A stretch of DNA of 64,000 nt from Steinernema hermaphroditum (taxonomy: Eukaryota > Nematoda > Chromadorea > Rhabditida > Steinernematidae): NCBI GenBank assembly GCA_030435675.1, contig CM059621.1, positions 7,006,001 through 7,070,000 of the forward strand, written 5' to 3'. Of this stretch, positions 25,429-36,422 are shown in pieces. Each line of letters starts with the position of its first letter. Positions within the stretch are counted from its first letter, which is position 1. The notes under the pieces were generated by a model. The model saw only the letters and a program-made list of their open reading frames with translations. It was not told the DNA's origin and made no database searches. The position numbers and the translations under genes are program-made.

Positions 25429-26127
25429 ACATAGTTCTGTGTTTATACATGTAAATAACATTTGGCTCAACTCACTTCAACTTGATTTATGGGGAAACAA
25501 CGAGAAAAACCGCTTAGACCAGGAAGTTCGATATTTCGAGCTGCAGAGAGTTGCTAGGCTGCAGGATGCAGTTTAACCAGCCTTGCAAAGTGCAAAGTGC
25601 ATTTGAGGTGTAGGAATAGCTAGTGTTGTCATGGTCACTAGTAGACATTGTGCTGTTTATATCAACTGCACTATATACACGTTCGCGTTCCGCAAAGGTT
25701 TGACGAATTTCTATCGAACGAATGAACCGAAACGTCGACCACACACAACCAAAACGTCGACCAATTCTTCGACCCAACGCCTCCACGGTTGGGTCGAAGA
25801 ATTCCTTGTTGATTACTGTGAAGACTGCCCCCGATCGAGTCAAGGTTTATATTTTTCCAGATGCATCTTCTGACCGTTGTGTGTGGTCGACGTTTTGGAT
25901 GCTCCTCCTTCTTTGTCATTTTAGCGCTCCATGCTCGTCTTCTTACCACGTTGACTGGCGACTCATATTCGTGATTCGCATCGAACGATATCACTGTATC
26001 TTATCAAGTGGCGATTTGCCTTTGAATAGCATTCTCGTCTATTTCTCGTGGCGCGCGTTTTGGTCCCCTGGAGTTACTATCACGTCACCTTCTTTCATTT
26101 CAGGTAATGCGAAGCTGAGCGGGAAGT
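25429..26127. other. Intergenic region with duplicated exon fragment
   Basis: Holds the 3' flank of the phosphatase, the duplicated GT31 exon fragment in nested inverted repeats (see separate entry), and the GT31 promoter. A TTTCAG acceptor ends at 26103 shortly before the GT31 start, suggesting a spliced 5' leader. Confidence 0.5.
25730..25898. repeat. Partial copy of GT31 exon 2 inside nested inverted repeats
   Basis: About 70 bp at 25778-25847 match 26427-26505 of the GT31 gene (exon 2 end and its donor) with only a few differences, encoding ASTVGSKNSLLI and VKTAPDRVK. It is a fragment without the rest of the gene. A perfect 15-bp inverted repeat (AATTCTTCGACCCAA at 25763-25777 and its complement at 25789-25803, 11-base loop) starts in it. 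An outer pair (AAACGTCGACCACACACAAC at about 25730-25749 and its complement near 25877-25897) encloses the whole. Confidence 0.8.
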
Positions 26128-27373
26128 ATGCGGCTTCATTTCAGGCGAGGATCAGCCTTCCGCTTCGGAATCACCGTCGCCCCGCTTCTGCTGCTTCTAT
26201 ACGCACTTGGGCTCCTAGACCGTTTCTTCGAGCGGTCCTTCGACCGTGAATTTGAATGGCCTCCCTACATCGACATTCGCGAATATGTGGGTTCAAGCGT
26301 GTGTTTCTCAGCTATTCTTGCGGATTCAGGTTGTGAACAAGCTTCTCCACAACAAGTCGTCAAGCACCATAGGTTCCGTGTATCTCTTCGAAAACGATTG
26401 GGCGTTGAGTCGTCCTCTGATCTCGCCTTATTGCAACGCCTCCACGGTTGGGTCGAAGAATTCGTTGTTGATTATTGTGAAGACTGCTCCCGATCGAGTC
26501 AAGGTATATATTCGCTCAAGACTAACTCCTATCTCTAATTTACAGAATCGCCAAGCCATAAGGTCGACGTGGGCATCTCCTGTGTTCTCTCAGCATGGCG
26601 GTTTTGACATAAGAACCATCTTCGTTATGGGGAGTTCTCCGTCAAATGCCGACTTGTTGCGACAGGAAAGCAAGGACTATGGCGACTTGCTTGTTGGAAA
26701 ATTCATCGATGGCTACAGGAACAACACAAGAAAGGTGAAAGAATGATTGTGAGCCATGACTAAACACACTTCTTCAGTTCATTCAGTCAATAGGCTACGC
26801 CCATGATTACTGTAACCGCAACGTGCCACATGTCAAATACAATGTTCCATACGTGCTGCTTGTTGACGACGACTATCTCATTTCAATTCCGAACCTTATT
26901 GCCGAAGTGAAGAAGTTTGCTCCCCATGAGCGTCTCTACACGGGCTGGAGATTCGATTCTTCGCCGTTTCGATTTGTATTCCACAAACACAGGGTAAACT
27001 TCGCGGTTTCTTTCTAATCTCTAGTGTGCTTTTGTAGGTATCCTTATCGAACTATCCCTTTGACCGGTATCCCCCTTACGTGTCTGCCGGAGCTGTTCTC
27101 CTCACCCATCAAACCGTTCGCGAATTCTATCATGCCATAGAATATGTTCGGCAATACCCCTATGATGATGTTTACGCTGGTAAGACGAGACGACACCTAC
27201 CGTATATCAGCCGCATCCTTCTAGGTATCCTGGCGTATATGCTTGGAATCTATGTACGCCACAACGAACGCTTCCAGTTTTGGGGCTCTGGCGTGCCGCT
27301 GAGCGAGATAGGCTCTGTCGTTGCCATCCACGGTTACTCACCCGAACAACTTGCCGAAATGTTTAGCAGCTAG
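26128..27373 (+). CDS. GT31-type beta-1,3-glycosyltransferase, Golgi type II
   Basis: Transfers galactose or GlcNAc-type sugars in beta-1,3 linkage in the Golgi lumen. Exons 26128-26286, 26330-26503, 26546-26734, 26778-26993, 27038-27179 and 27225-27373 join to 342 aa. Residues about 14-33 form the type II membrane anchor (VAPLLLLLYALGLL). Family motifs in order: RQAIRSTWASP (the R-x-x-x-R-x-T-W block), VLLVDDD (204-206, the D-x-D metal site), YPPYVSAGAVLLT, and DDVYAGI (289-295, the E/D-D-V-Y-x-G block). Length matches the family. The acceptor sugar cannot be read from sequence. Part of exon 2 is duplicated upstream of the start. Confidence 0.92.
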
Positions 27374-27921
27374 AGACATCGCAACGCTACTGTAGTTTCG
27401 AACAACCTGAAGACGAGCTGCCCGAGGTCTTCCTGTTTTCCGGAAAATCGCTGCCGATTCGATTTATCGCGATGCCTTTGCTACTGGTGCTTGTACTTAA
27501 CCACTCATTGGTATTTCGTAATTACATTTTGCTCACTGGGTTCTTCTCACTTCTGTGCTTTATCCGGTTGATTAGTATTCTTACGATGATCTCTCTCGAG
27601 ATTCCCTTGTTAGTGATGTTTAGTTTTTGTAAAAATGTATTTATTTGCTTGCATTGTCATTTGCAAAACACTTCCAATCGGGTGGGGCAGGTTAAGAGTG
27701 AGCGTCTACGTCTGGAGGGGAGACGTCTCCGCAAAAATCTCGAATCTGTTCGACGACAGACAGCTATTGGTTGTCGCGTAACAAACACCCTGATACTAAA
27801 CTTGTATACGGTAAATTTTGAAAACGGCGTCGAGCGAGGGGTTGCTTCTCTGATGTCGCGACGATTTGGCGTGCAGTTTTGCAAGATTTCTGGATGTCCC
27901 TCTTTTTCAGAATTGGCATTC
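27374..27921. other. GT31 3' flank and CMC1 upstream region
   Basis: T-rich 3' UTR-like sequence follows the GT31 stop. A TTTTCAG acceptor ends at 27910, 11 bases before the CMC1 start. A long hydrophobic frame runs through here into the CMC1 exon, but it looks fortuitous. Confidence 0.5.
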
Positions 27922-29145
27922 ATGGGCGCTGATACTCCAGAGAACGCCGCGGCGACGTCGTCGGCGGAGAAGCTTCTGAAGACTGACGACCTGAGCGCCC
28001 TCAGGGAGGGTGAGATTTTCGTCGACGAACATGGCAAGAAGTACCGCGTCAAGAAGACGATCATGCCGCACTACTCATCGGCGGGGCCCCACGGCATGGG
28101 CGATCCAGGTTTTCAGCTGTGTATTCGCCTGTCCTAACGTTTGTGGCGTAGATGATCGAACCCTCCGGCGGATTGAGGCCGACGTGATCATCCCTAACAG
28201 GATGAACAAGCAGATCGAGCAGGTCGATTGCAAGGAGTTGCGTATGGGTGAGTTTGGGACTAATGTTTGGTTTCAACCATTTGTGAGCTAAGTCGAATCG
28301 GGTGGCGCGGCAATGTACATCATTCGAGAGTCCACTCGTGGATAAAGTTGACTCGAAATTCGGGAGTTATTTTCGAATGACGGGAATTTCGGGAAATCAT
28401 TTCATTATTCGGAGTTAACTCGCGAGTGTACGGAAGGTGCATTGACATTTGAATCGTGGCTCAATTGGCATATGGCACTGAAGTATCGACATTCCTCGGT
28501 AGCGGTCATACTCGTTCTGAATGTCGGGCTGGGCTGTATAAAACTGCTCATCATCAATAGTTCTCCACTCCATTGTTGTTATTACGAGATAAGTTCTTGC
28601 CGGTGATGGAAGGAAGGTTTCTGCCTGTGTGAGCTCTTACTATGTTTCTGAACGTTGTCAAATTAATGTAGTTTAATCGGCCATGGATGCTTGGCGTTGC
28701 CCTCAAACGATTAGGCTCTTCAGCAGACATTTTCATATCTGCTGTTCTCAAGGCGGCTGACTTTTGTATTTCCGCTAATGTCCACCATTTCATGTTTTCC
28801 ACTTCATTGTCAGCGCCTCCATTGATGCAAGGAAGGTTTCTGACACGCAAGTTACTTTCAGGCCTGATCGAATGTCTCCGCGAGTACGGTGCCGTCAAAG
28901 GGTTCAATCAGTGCAAAGCCGAACTCGCGCTTTTCAATGAATGCAAAGCAGAACGGTCAGTTTCCCTATTTCCTCTGTCATCAAGCTCATTATCCGTTTT
29001 TAGATTTCATGATATCGGATTTCGGCAAAGAATGACCGACGAGTACCTGGCAGAGCGTTCGGAAGCGCGGCGAACCGGAATGACGACGAAGGAACGTCGT
29101 TTGGAAGAGTTTCGCCAGTGGAAAGCGCAGAATCCCGAGAAATGA
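27922..29145 (+). CDS. cmc1: COX assembly mitochondrial protein CMC1 (twin CX9C)
   Basis: A small intermembrane-space protein needed for cytochrome c oxidase assembly (COX1 stability, copper handling). Exons 27922-28108, 28152-28247, 28862-28955 and 29004-29145 join to 172 aa. The core matches CMC1: RTLRRIEADVIIPNRM, then C89-x9-C99 and C112-x9-C122, the two CX9C helices that are oxidised on import. The tail ARRTGMTTKERRLEEF matches the conserved end of the family. Odd points: an N-terminal extension of about 62 residues absent from the usual 100-110-aa protein, and a 614-bp third intron in a window of 45-bp introns. Only 131 bp separate it from the next gene on the same strand. Confidence 0.93.
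28248..28861. other. Long intron of CMC1
   Basis: No nested gene is recognised. It contains a stretch (28312-28440) with repeated TTCGGGA/GACTCG-type words and two loosely similar blocks sharing GGAAGGTTTCTG (about 28610 and 28833), possibly remains of a mobile element. Confidence 0.35.
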
Positions 29146-29276
29146 TTGTTTTTGTTTTGTTATTAGGATAAATGTAGATTGTTCCTTTCGTGTGCGTTGT
29201 GTTCTTGCCGTTTCCCGCGGTTGATTTCTTTTGCTGTGTTTGTGTTGTGCTTACTTCTGTTGTGACTTGTAGACAG

Positions 29277-31677
29277 ATGTCAAAAGAAACCATCAGCTGT
29301 GAAATATGCATGTGCGTGGTTCCGTCACCGGAGTCTCTGGAGATCCACAAGGTTGGCAAACGCCACAAGAAGTTGCAGGCCGTGTGGGAGACTATGAAGG
29401 CGCTGAGTGAGCGTTCGATCTTCCTCTCCGGGCTTCACCACGGATTCGACGAAGATTTGATCAAGCTTGAGATGGAGAAGCACTTTGGAGCTGTTGAGCG
29501 AGTCATTCGCAGCAAGCAGAAGACGACTTCGGGAGTTGTCGAGTTCATTGCCACGGAAATTGCGCAGAAGGCACTCGAAACGAAGCGGATTCAGATCGGA
29601 TCGGTACACTTTTTGCATTGAGCGGTGGCATAACGGATCTCCTTAGGATGAAGCGCTGATTGCGAAAAGGTTGATGAGCATGGACAAAGTCGAAGAAGCC
29701 AACAAGAAGCTCATTGAGATGGACCGACTCATCGAAGAAATCAGGCACGGTTCTGATTATGAACAGCAGATCGGTTACCTCATTGACAAGTACGCTATCT
29801 CGGAAGAAGAGGTTCGCACTCATCTCAAAAGGCATTATGTGATGGGGCGCTTTCTAGATTCGCGTGAGGCACGAAGCCATGACGAAGCTGGTCGCGTGCT
29901 TGAAAGACTACTTCTCCGACGAGGTCGATATCATTCTGTTCGGCTCTTCGATCACCGGCTTGGGAATCAAATCGTCTGACGCCGACGCTGCCCTGGTCTT
30001 CACGTCCGGATCTCTGAGAGCCGCCGAACATCAGAACGATTCTCTCGGGCGTGACAAGATGACCCTTCTGACGTGCGATGTATCAATGTTCCAGAGCCGA
30101 AAAATCCAGCGTGGAGAATTTGCTCGCTTGTCAACTGCCGGTATGGCGCACCTAGAGCTTACTGTTTTGAAGCACGATCCTTCTTGCAGATAGAGTCCGA
30201 TTGATGGCAAAAGTCCTAAACGACGTACGGAAGCGATATGGGTATTTTCAGAACCAGAAACCCATAGTGGACGCCCGCTGTCCCCTCGTCCGCTTCACCT
30301 TCGAGAACCGCATTCCGTTTGATCTCTCTGTCGACAACCAGTTGAGTGCCACGAAGTCGCAGTGGTTGAAGAGCGTCGTTGACCGTAAGAACCGTCGTTT
30401 TCATAAGATTTCTCATCGTCGTTTCTTTGCTCAGGAAGTCATCCAATGATTCGTCGTTTTCTGTTCGGGCTGCGTATATGGGCACAGTCCAACGGACTAT
30501 TTGACAGTCACGGGCTGCCTAAGGGCTTCTTCAACTCGTACATGCTAAATGCTCTTGCCATAAATTTCCTCCAAATGAAGCACTACATCTCTCCCCACAT
30601 AATCGTGACTGCCGATAACGCGGAAGAGCACGAAGTCAAGGAATGGAATCTGAACTTTGGACGTGAAGCTCTCAACGAAATAGGAGATGTGAAGCTGCCG
30701 CAACTGTTCAAGGTTTGCTGAACCACAGTACCTCTATCAAAGCTCTATTCGAGTTCATTTAGGAATTCTTTGTTTTTTGCATCCAAACTGATCACAAATC
30801 GTTTGTTCACGTTGTCCGGAAAAACGAGATTGTTTCCGTTGAAGAGTTCAAAGCGACTATCACGGACAAACGCGTCGCGGAAGGCTTCAAATTTGGCATG
30901 ATAAATGTCCAGGATCCGATTGAGCTCTCTCATAATGTCACGATGAATATAGGTTAGCCCTCGTTCGGCATTTGCTCACTAAAAACAGTTTTGCAGTGCA
31001 CAACTACTTGGCTCTCATGCGACAGAAGATGATGCTGTCGTTGGCCAAGCTGAAGCACACTCCCAAAGGAAAGGAGCCCAACTTCGCCGACATTTTGTCT
31101 GTCGACTACGAAGGACACAACATCACGGACTTGTCCAACAAGTCCAATGGTACATTGGCCTTGTATTGGCCTTATATTCTTGAAGGCTCTCTATTCAGAA
31201 TCGGAGGTCATGATCAATCTGCACGAGAAGGTCGGCGACGTTTGCAACGCGCTGGACAGCATCTTCAACGGAATACTCCTCTGCAATACCGTCTCCGAGT
31301 TTGACCCTCCAGCGAAGCGAAGATGCGTGGATGGCAACATGAACGAGCGCAGTTCTGACGTCTATGAGCGCCGATTCGAAGCTCACTTCCCGATCTGGCT
31401 TGGTCGCCGCAATCTCCGCCGCTCCCTAGCGGACCTGCAGGGCAATTTCGTGAGGCTGGAATCCACGGTGTCAAAGAAGATCGCCGAGAAGTCACGGGTG
31501 GAGGAGACGCTCGCATTCTCTGTCTCCGCTGTGGTCTCCTCGGAACGGATCCTTAGCGTGTCCATGCAGAAAGTCGCCGGGAGCGAAAAGGATTACCACG
31601 ATTTCACCCACTTTCTGCATGTTTCCGGATTTCTCCAGCGCTGCATGGACAACACACAAGAGGCGATGATGTGCTAG
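29277..31677 (+). CDS. usip-1: U6 snRNA terminal uridylyltransferase (TUT1/USIP-1 type)
   Basis: Adds uridines to the 3' end of U6 snRNA or other RNAs in the nucleus. Eight exons (29277-29603, 29647-29811, 29858-30140, 30190-30384, 30435-30712, 30763-30952, 30997-31149, 31199-31677) join to 689 aa. Order: C2H2 finger (C8, C11, H24, H30) of the U1-like RNA-binding type; RRM (about 47-108, SIFLSGL start); nucleotidyltransferase with FGSSITGLGIKSSDAD (G193-S194, D205, D207); and the PAP-associated domain with NVQDPIELSHNVT. ZnF-RRM-NTase in this order is specific for TUT1; C. elegans USIP-1 is the likely counterpart. The second intron (GTTCGC donor) is needed to reach the catalytic frame. Possible downstream partner of CMC1 in an operon. 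Confidence 0.94.
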
Positions 31678-31868
31678 GATCAGTTGTTGTAATAGTTTAT
31701 ATATGTTGTTAATCTTGGAATTGTTATGTTGTAAGTTAAGTGATCTCAATAATACCGGTTTTATAGGTGATCTTGGCAGTAATTCTCTACAGACAACGTT
31801 TATTTAGTGAGTATCTTCATGTCAAATGAACAGAACCCTGATCTGCGGAACTACGGCGTGACGAGTGA

Positions 31869-34800
31869 CTAATCGAATGGATTCTTGAGTCGATTCCCGG
31901 AGCCCGTCGAGTAGCACGCTGTCACCCGGCACGTCTCCGTTTCCTTGGAGATTCCGCCGCCACAGCTCCTGCAGGGACAGATCCGCTTCCTCTTCCGTTC
32001 GCCGTCTCCACACGTCGCGGAGCACATGCTCCACTCGCTCCAGGTGTTCCACTCGCAGCTGTCATCGCCGGCGTTCTTCTCCTTCAAACGCTCTTGGAGC
32101 ATCTTCCGGGAGCGTTCGAGAACAGTGGCGTTGACGGGGAAATTGTGGGCGTCGACGCGAGGAGTGCATGACGTCTGCTCGAAGGCACGGCCGATGCACT
32201 CGCAGTTGTTGACCAAATCTGCAGTGGACAGAGGTTACAGTATTTGTCTAGACTTTCCTTGCTTATTTGCTACAATTCTGAAATGTACTCTCGAAGTAGA
32301 CTGTGATCATGCGGACGCCTGTCTGCTGGGTGTCTCTCAAGGGTGCAGATTGTGTACTAGACTATTTGTGCATTCAAGAGGGTTGAGTGCAAAAGGGAGC
32401 GGCGGTAATCGCGTCTCTTACTCTTCTGGCCGGTGCAGAATCGGGTTCTCTGCTTCAAGAAATCCGTCCCACAGCGACTCCACTCCGACCACGTCGACCA
32501 CTGACACATTTCGTCGTCGTCGAAGGCGCCTCGAGAGACGATGAATCGGTCTTCGGACGCTCGGCAATGCTGTAGTTGCATTTTGCAACTGGTTCTAACG
32601 ATAGCGTCTTACCGAAGGCATGCAGGACTCTGACTGTCGCATGTCTCCTGGACACTCGCACTGGAATCCGGGGAATCGGGGGCGTCTTCTGAAGCCTTCG
32701 CCGTCGCGACACACGCGCGTCCTCTGCCGGAGCGCCTTGGGACAGTCGCCCACACACGGTGACCAGTCGGCCCACTCCGACCACGAGCAGAACTGCTCAG
32801 AATCTGCTTGGGGGTGGGCGTACGGAGACGCACAGGACCCGTCGAGGCAGTTCTCGAACTGCTCGTTGTCCCCGGGACAGTCACAGGCAGCCGCGGTGCC
32901 GATGAATGGCGCTTGGGCTGTAATGGCTCTAGAAGCTACCGTAACCCTCAGTGAATCGTCAGAGAATCTAACGCTATTATCCCTCAGAATCCTGTATCAA
33001 GGCGAGGTTCCACCTACCGTACTGACTTGCGTAATTGACTCCGAAGGGATGGCCGACCTGCCTCTTCTTCCGCTGCCCTCGATGGATAACGGTAGGTCGG
33101 ATCGGCTGCACTAAAGCATCCACTCCTATGTGTCAAGTGACGCGAAACGTACAGGGCGACTGGCCGATGGAGAAGGACGGCGAGTCACTGAGGTAGAGAG
33201 CAGAAGATGGCCTGCTTCCCCTCGGGATCGTCGAATGGTCGTCGAGGGGAGGGGAGCCCTGGCCGGGCTGGTCCCTCTCGGGCACACACTGGCGCGTCCT
33301 CCGCCTCGACGCCTGGCGACAGCCCGTGTTGCAGCTCGCCCAGTGCTCCCAGGTGCTCCAGCCGCAGCAGAGCCCCGCGAAACATTCCTTCCGCTCCATC
33401 TCGGAGCCCACACACGGCGTCAGAGGCTTCTTGGGGGCGCGGCGCGTCTCCGACTGCGAGACCTCCAGTTTGTACTGTTTGAGCTTGACGGAGCTGTGGC
33501 TCTGGGGGTCGGCCACTTGGCTTTGCTCCTCCGTATCTGAAGGACTCTGATCACCTCTTTCGCCGTCGTCGCCTCCAGGGAAGAGGTCTTCTGTCCCGGA
33601 TTCTGTGTAGATGCACTTCCGGGAGCGCTCGCAGAAGCCCGTCCCACAGCTCACGGAGCAGCCGCCCCAATCGGTCCACTGACTCCAGTAGGGACAGGCC
33701 ACTTCTTGACAGAAGCGGATCTCCTGACCTCCTCCACCGCCACAGTTCGTTCCACCTGTACAGCGACGGTTTCTGAAGAAGCGCTACGGTCATTCCGCTG
33801 CCCACTATCGTACCTCGTCTGCTGTCCCGGTCCACACGTCACTGAGCAAGAGGACCACTCCTCCCACTCGCTCCAGACGGGGCACGGCGCTAGGGAGCAG
33901 CTCCCCTGCTCCTGGACAGGACCCTCGCACTCCGAAGAGGGCAAGGCCCCCTTCCGGCACTCCCTTCTTCTCAGCCGCGAGACGTCTTCTCCACAGCTCT
34001 GGGAGCACTGGCTCCATCCGCTCCACTCCGTCCACAGGGGGCACGGCTCAGGATTGCACGCGATCGACTCCTCCGAAGAGCCTCGACAGTCGACTCCGTT
34101 TTTGCAGTTCCGAATGCGTACCTGACATCGTATCTACCGTAACCTGCAGACAGCTCGTCAGCTCACCCGCTTTCCACCACCACAAGGCCTGCTGCACTGC
34201 TCCCACTCGCTCCACAGGGCCCACTCCCCACAGCTCCGGTCGTTGCAGCTCCGCTCCTCACTCGCCCTCCCTTCGCATCCGTCGCCGTTGCACTCCCTGG
34301 AGCGCCGCGCCACTCCGTGACCACAGCTCCGGGAACACTTCGCCCACGCTCCCCACTCCCTCCAGCGGGGACACGGCTCCGACTCGCACTCCTCGCGCTC
34401 CTGGGCCGCGCCAGGACATCCGCTGGCCAGATGACAGTCTCTGACCCGGATCCGCTGGCCCCGGTCACAAGAAGCTGAGCAGGCGGTCCACTCCCGCCAC
34501 GACGACCATGACTCGCAGGGAGGGCCGTCGCAGGGCTCCAGACGCTGCGACTCTCCCTGACAGAGAGAAGCGTCGTCGTTGGAGCAGAAGCGCTGGCGAC
34601 GGAGCTTGCCGGCGCCACAAGTTACGGTACATTCGGAGACAGTGACCCACTCGGACCACACAGCAGAGGCAACCTGGCGGATCTCCTCGATTTCGGCGCC
34701 TTCTACGAATTCGTCTCCGCCACAAGAAGGAAGGGGAGGCTGAAAGGAGAACGGTTCAGAGAATCCTCCCGAGACTTCGAAAAGAGAGTCTGCTGACTAG

Positions 34801-36422
34801 ACAGACAGCGATTCTTGTCTGGAGGGATCAGTTGCCCGACATGAACCGCTGGAGCCGGTGCAGTCCCTCAAAATTTCTCAAAATTCACTCACCGGACCAC
34901 ATTTGGGTTTAGGGGCGCACGGTCCTCCCTGCGTCGCTGGACAGGGCGCCCTTCCCCGATAGTCCCGAAGGTGGCCACCGTACAAGACCTGCGCTGGACG
35001 AATGGGCGAAGGATTTGCGGAAGGGGAGAGCAGAGAGACGGCGCTCCCAGGTCTGCTGAAGATCTGAAGGGAAACATTTTTGAGCGTCTCTCAGAAGGCG
35101 CCGACCTCCGGACTGCTGACATAGCTCTCTCCGGAGACGCCTATCTGCCTCGGAGACGTTTCTGGCTCCCCCACGGACACCCCGACGGTCTCCGTCCGAA
35201 TCGTCGGTCTTCGAGTACTACTTCTAGAGGCGTCGATGTCCTTGAGTCCCCTCGAGGACTCCAGCATCCTCCTCAACTCGGGCTTCATCTGCTCGACGAA
35301 GGAATATTCCGTCGGCGCGATCGAAGAGGGACACCTCTCGAGGAGCTCGAATACGGTGCTGATCGGCTCGAGGTTCGCTTCGGGGTGCACGTGCGCCGCG
35401 GTGCCCGACTCGGAGTTGACGCTGTGGAGGTGGCAGAAGCCGGCCTCGTGCTGGAACTGAACGTGCTCCGGAGGACCGAAGACCCAGGGGCACCTTGGTG
35501 TCGTTTTGGACAAAAACGGCTGATCTGCAGAAGTCGATGTTCTCCACGCAGCGTTCGATACATTTCAGCGCTGACGGCAGTTCGACGCGTTGGAAGAAGA
35601 CGCTGTTGGAGATCGAGTGGTGCTTCCGAGGACAGATCTTTCGGCACTCTCCTGAATTTTGTGTGTTTATCGAAAACCATTTACTTTTGAATCGAAAGCG
35701 CTGTCTGACCCATTGCTAAGATGTAATACAGCCTTTGTTTCACAGAGTTTCAACGCTTCTTTCGCATAAACAAGGCCATCAGCTGTCCTGCAGCGATGGC
35801 ATGGAGATGGAAACTACATAATACGAAAAAACCTGCAAAAGCAATCCGCACAGACAAAAAGTCCAGTCTACCAGACAAACACACTAGACAATGACTGTCA
35901 TTTTCTCGAGATCTGTCTGAAATCGGTCGGTTTCCAACAGCCTTACATTGAAATGACTGCCTGTCTGCAGCGCTTGTCTAATAGGCAGATGTGGAAATTT
36001 CTAAACTTCCAGGGGATGGGTAGCAGCATTAGAGGACATGACTTCTTCTGAATCTTCAGATTGTGTGGCTCCACAAGTTCCGAGTGCCAATAAGAACACC
36101 AAGGAAAAATTTCTAAATCTATCGTGTAAAGATGGATAGCCACACCGCAACTTCTCAAAAGATAGCTGTCCTCTAAAGGTTTTAAAGTGGGGAGAAGGGG
36201 CAGCTACTGTAATCCTCTGGTGGCTTTCAGATAGCTTTACAGGTCCAAACCAGGACTACAGCTCCTCGGTCCAAAAAGCACCGCTTATATAATCAAGATT
36301 ATGCACTTCATATTTTTTTTGCAGAGCAGGATTACTGTAATAGTCGTTTAGACCTTGGGGAAAGCTTGTTTACCTTGAAGAAGGAGAAGAACGGCGACGA
36401 AAACAGACAATCGCCTTAGCAT
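31869..36422 (-). CDS. Secreted PAN + 11 thrombospondin type 1 repeat protein
   Basis: First exon 36422-36374 encodes a signal peptide (MLRRLSVFVAVLLLLQ). After a 722-bp intron, exon 2 (from 35651) encodes a PAN/Apple-like module (CRKICPRKH, CIERCVENIDFC). A linker follows, then eleven TSP1 repeats recognised by their W-x-x-W and C-x-x-T/S-C patterns, e.g. WSEWVTVSECTVTCGAG (34660 downward), WSEWEQCSRPCGGG, WSQWTDWGGCSVSCGTG and the last WNTWSEWSMCSATCGDG near 32060. The last exon runs from 32219 to the stop at 31869. Such arrays occur in extracellular-matrix and axon-guidance proteins; no protease domain is present here. Exon borders between 33000 and 35500 are not all resolved; a frame change near 35510 needs an intron with an atypical donor or acceptor. 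Confidence 0.85.
35730..36000. repeat. Dispersed repeat, copy 1 (in intron 1 of the TSP1 gene)
   Basis: Matches 44860-45190 in the opposite orientation over about 270 bp, with shared words such as CATAAACAAGGCCATCAGCT, GATCTGTCTGAAATCGG and CTGCCTGTCTGCAG and one block of about 60 bp present only in the other copy. No coding capacity, no clear termini; likely an old non-autonomous transposon. Confidence 0.75.

Noticed and set aside
27472..28137. 221-codon plus-strand frame with a hydrophobic N-terminus
   Set aside because: It runs through the GT31 3' flank and a splice acceptor into the CMC1 first exon; composition upstream of 27910 is not protein-like.
34158..34618. Alternative frames in the TSP1 exons (Ser/Arg-rich)
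   Set aside because: Shadows of the GC-rich TSP1 coding frame, which shows eleven recognisable repeats.
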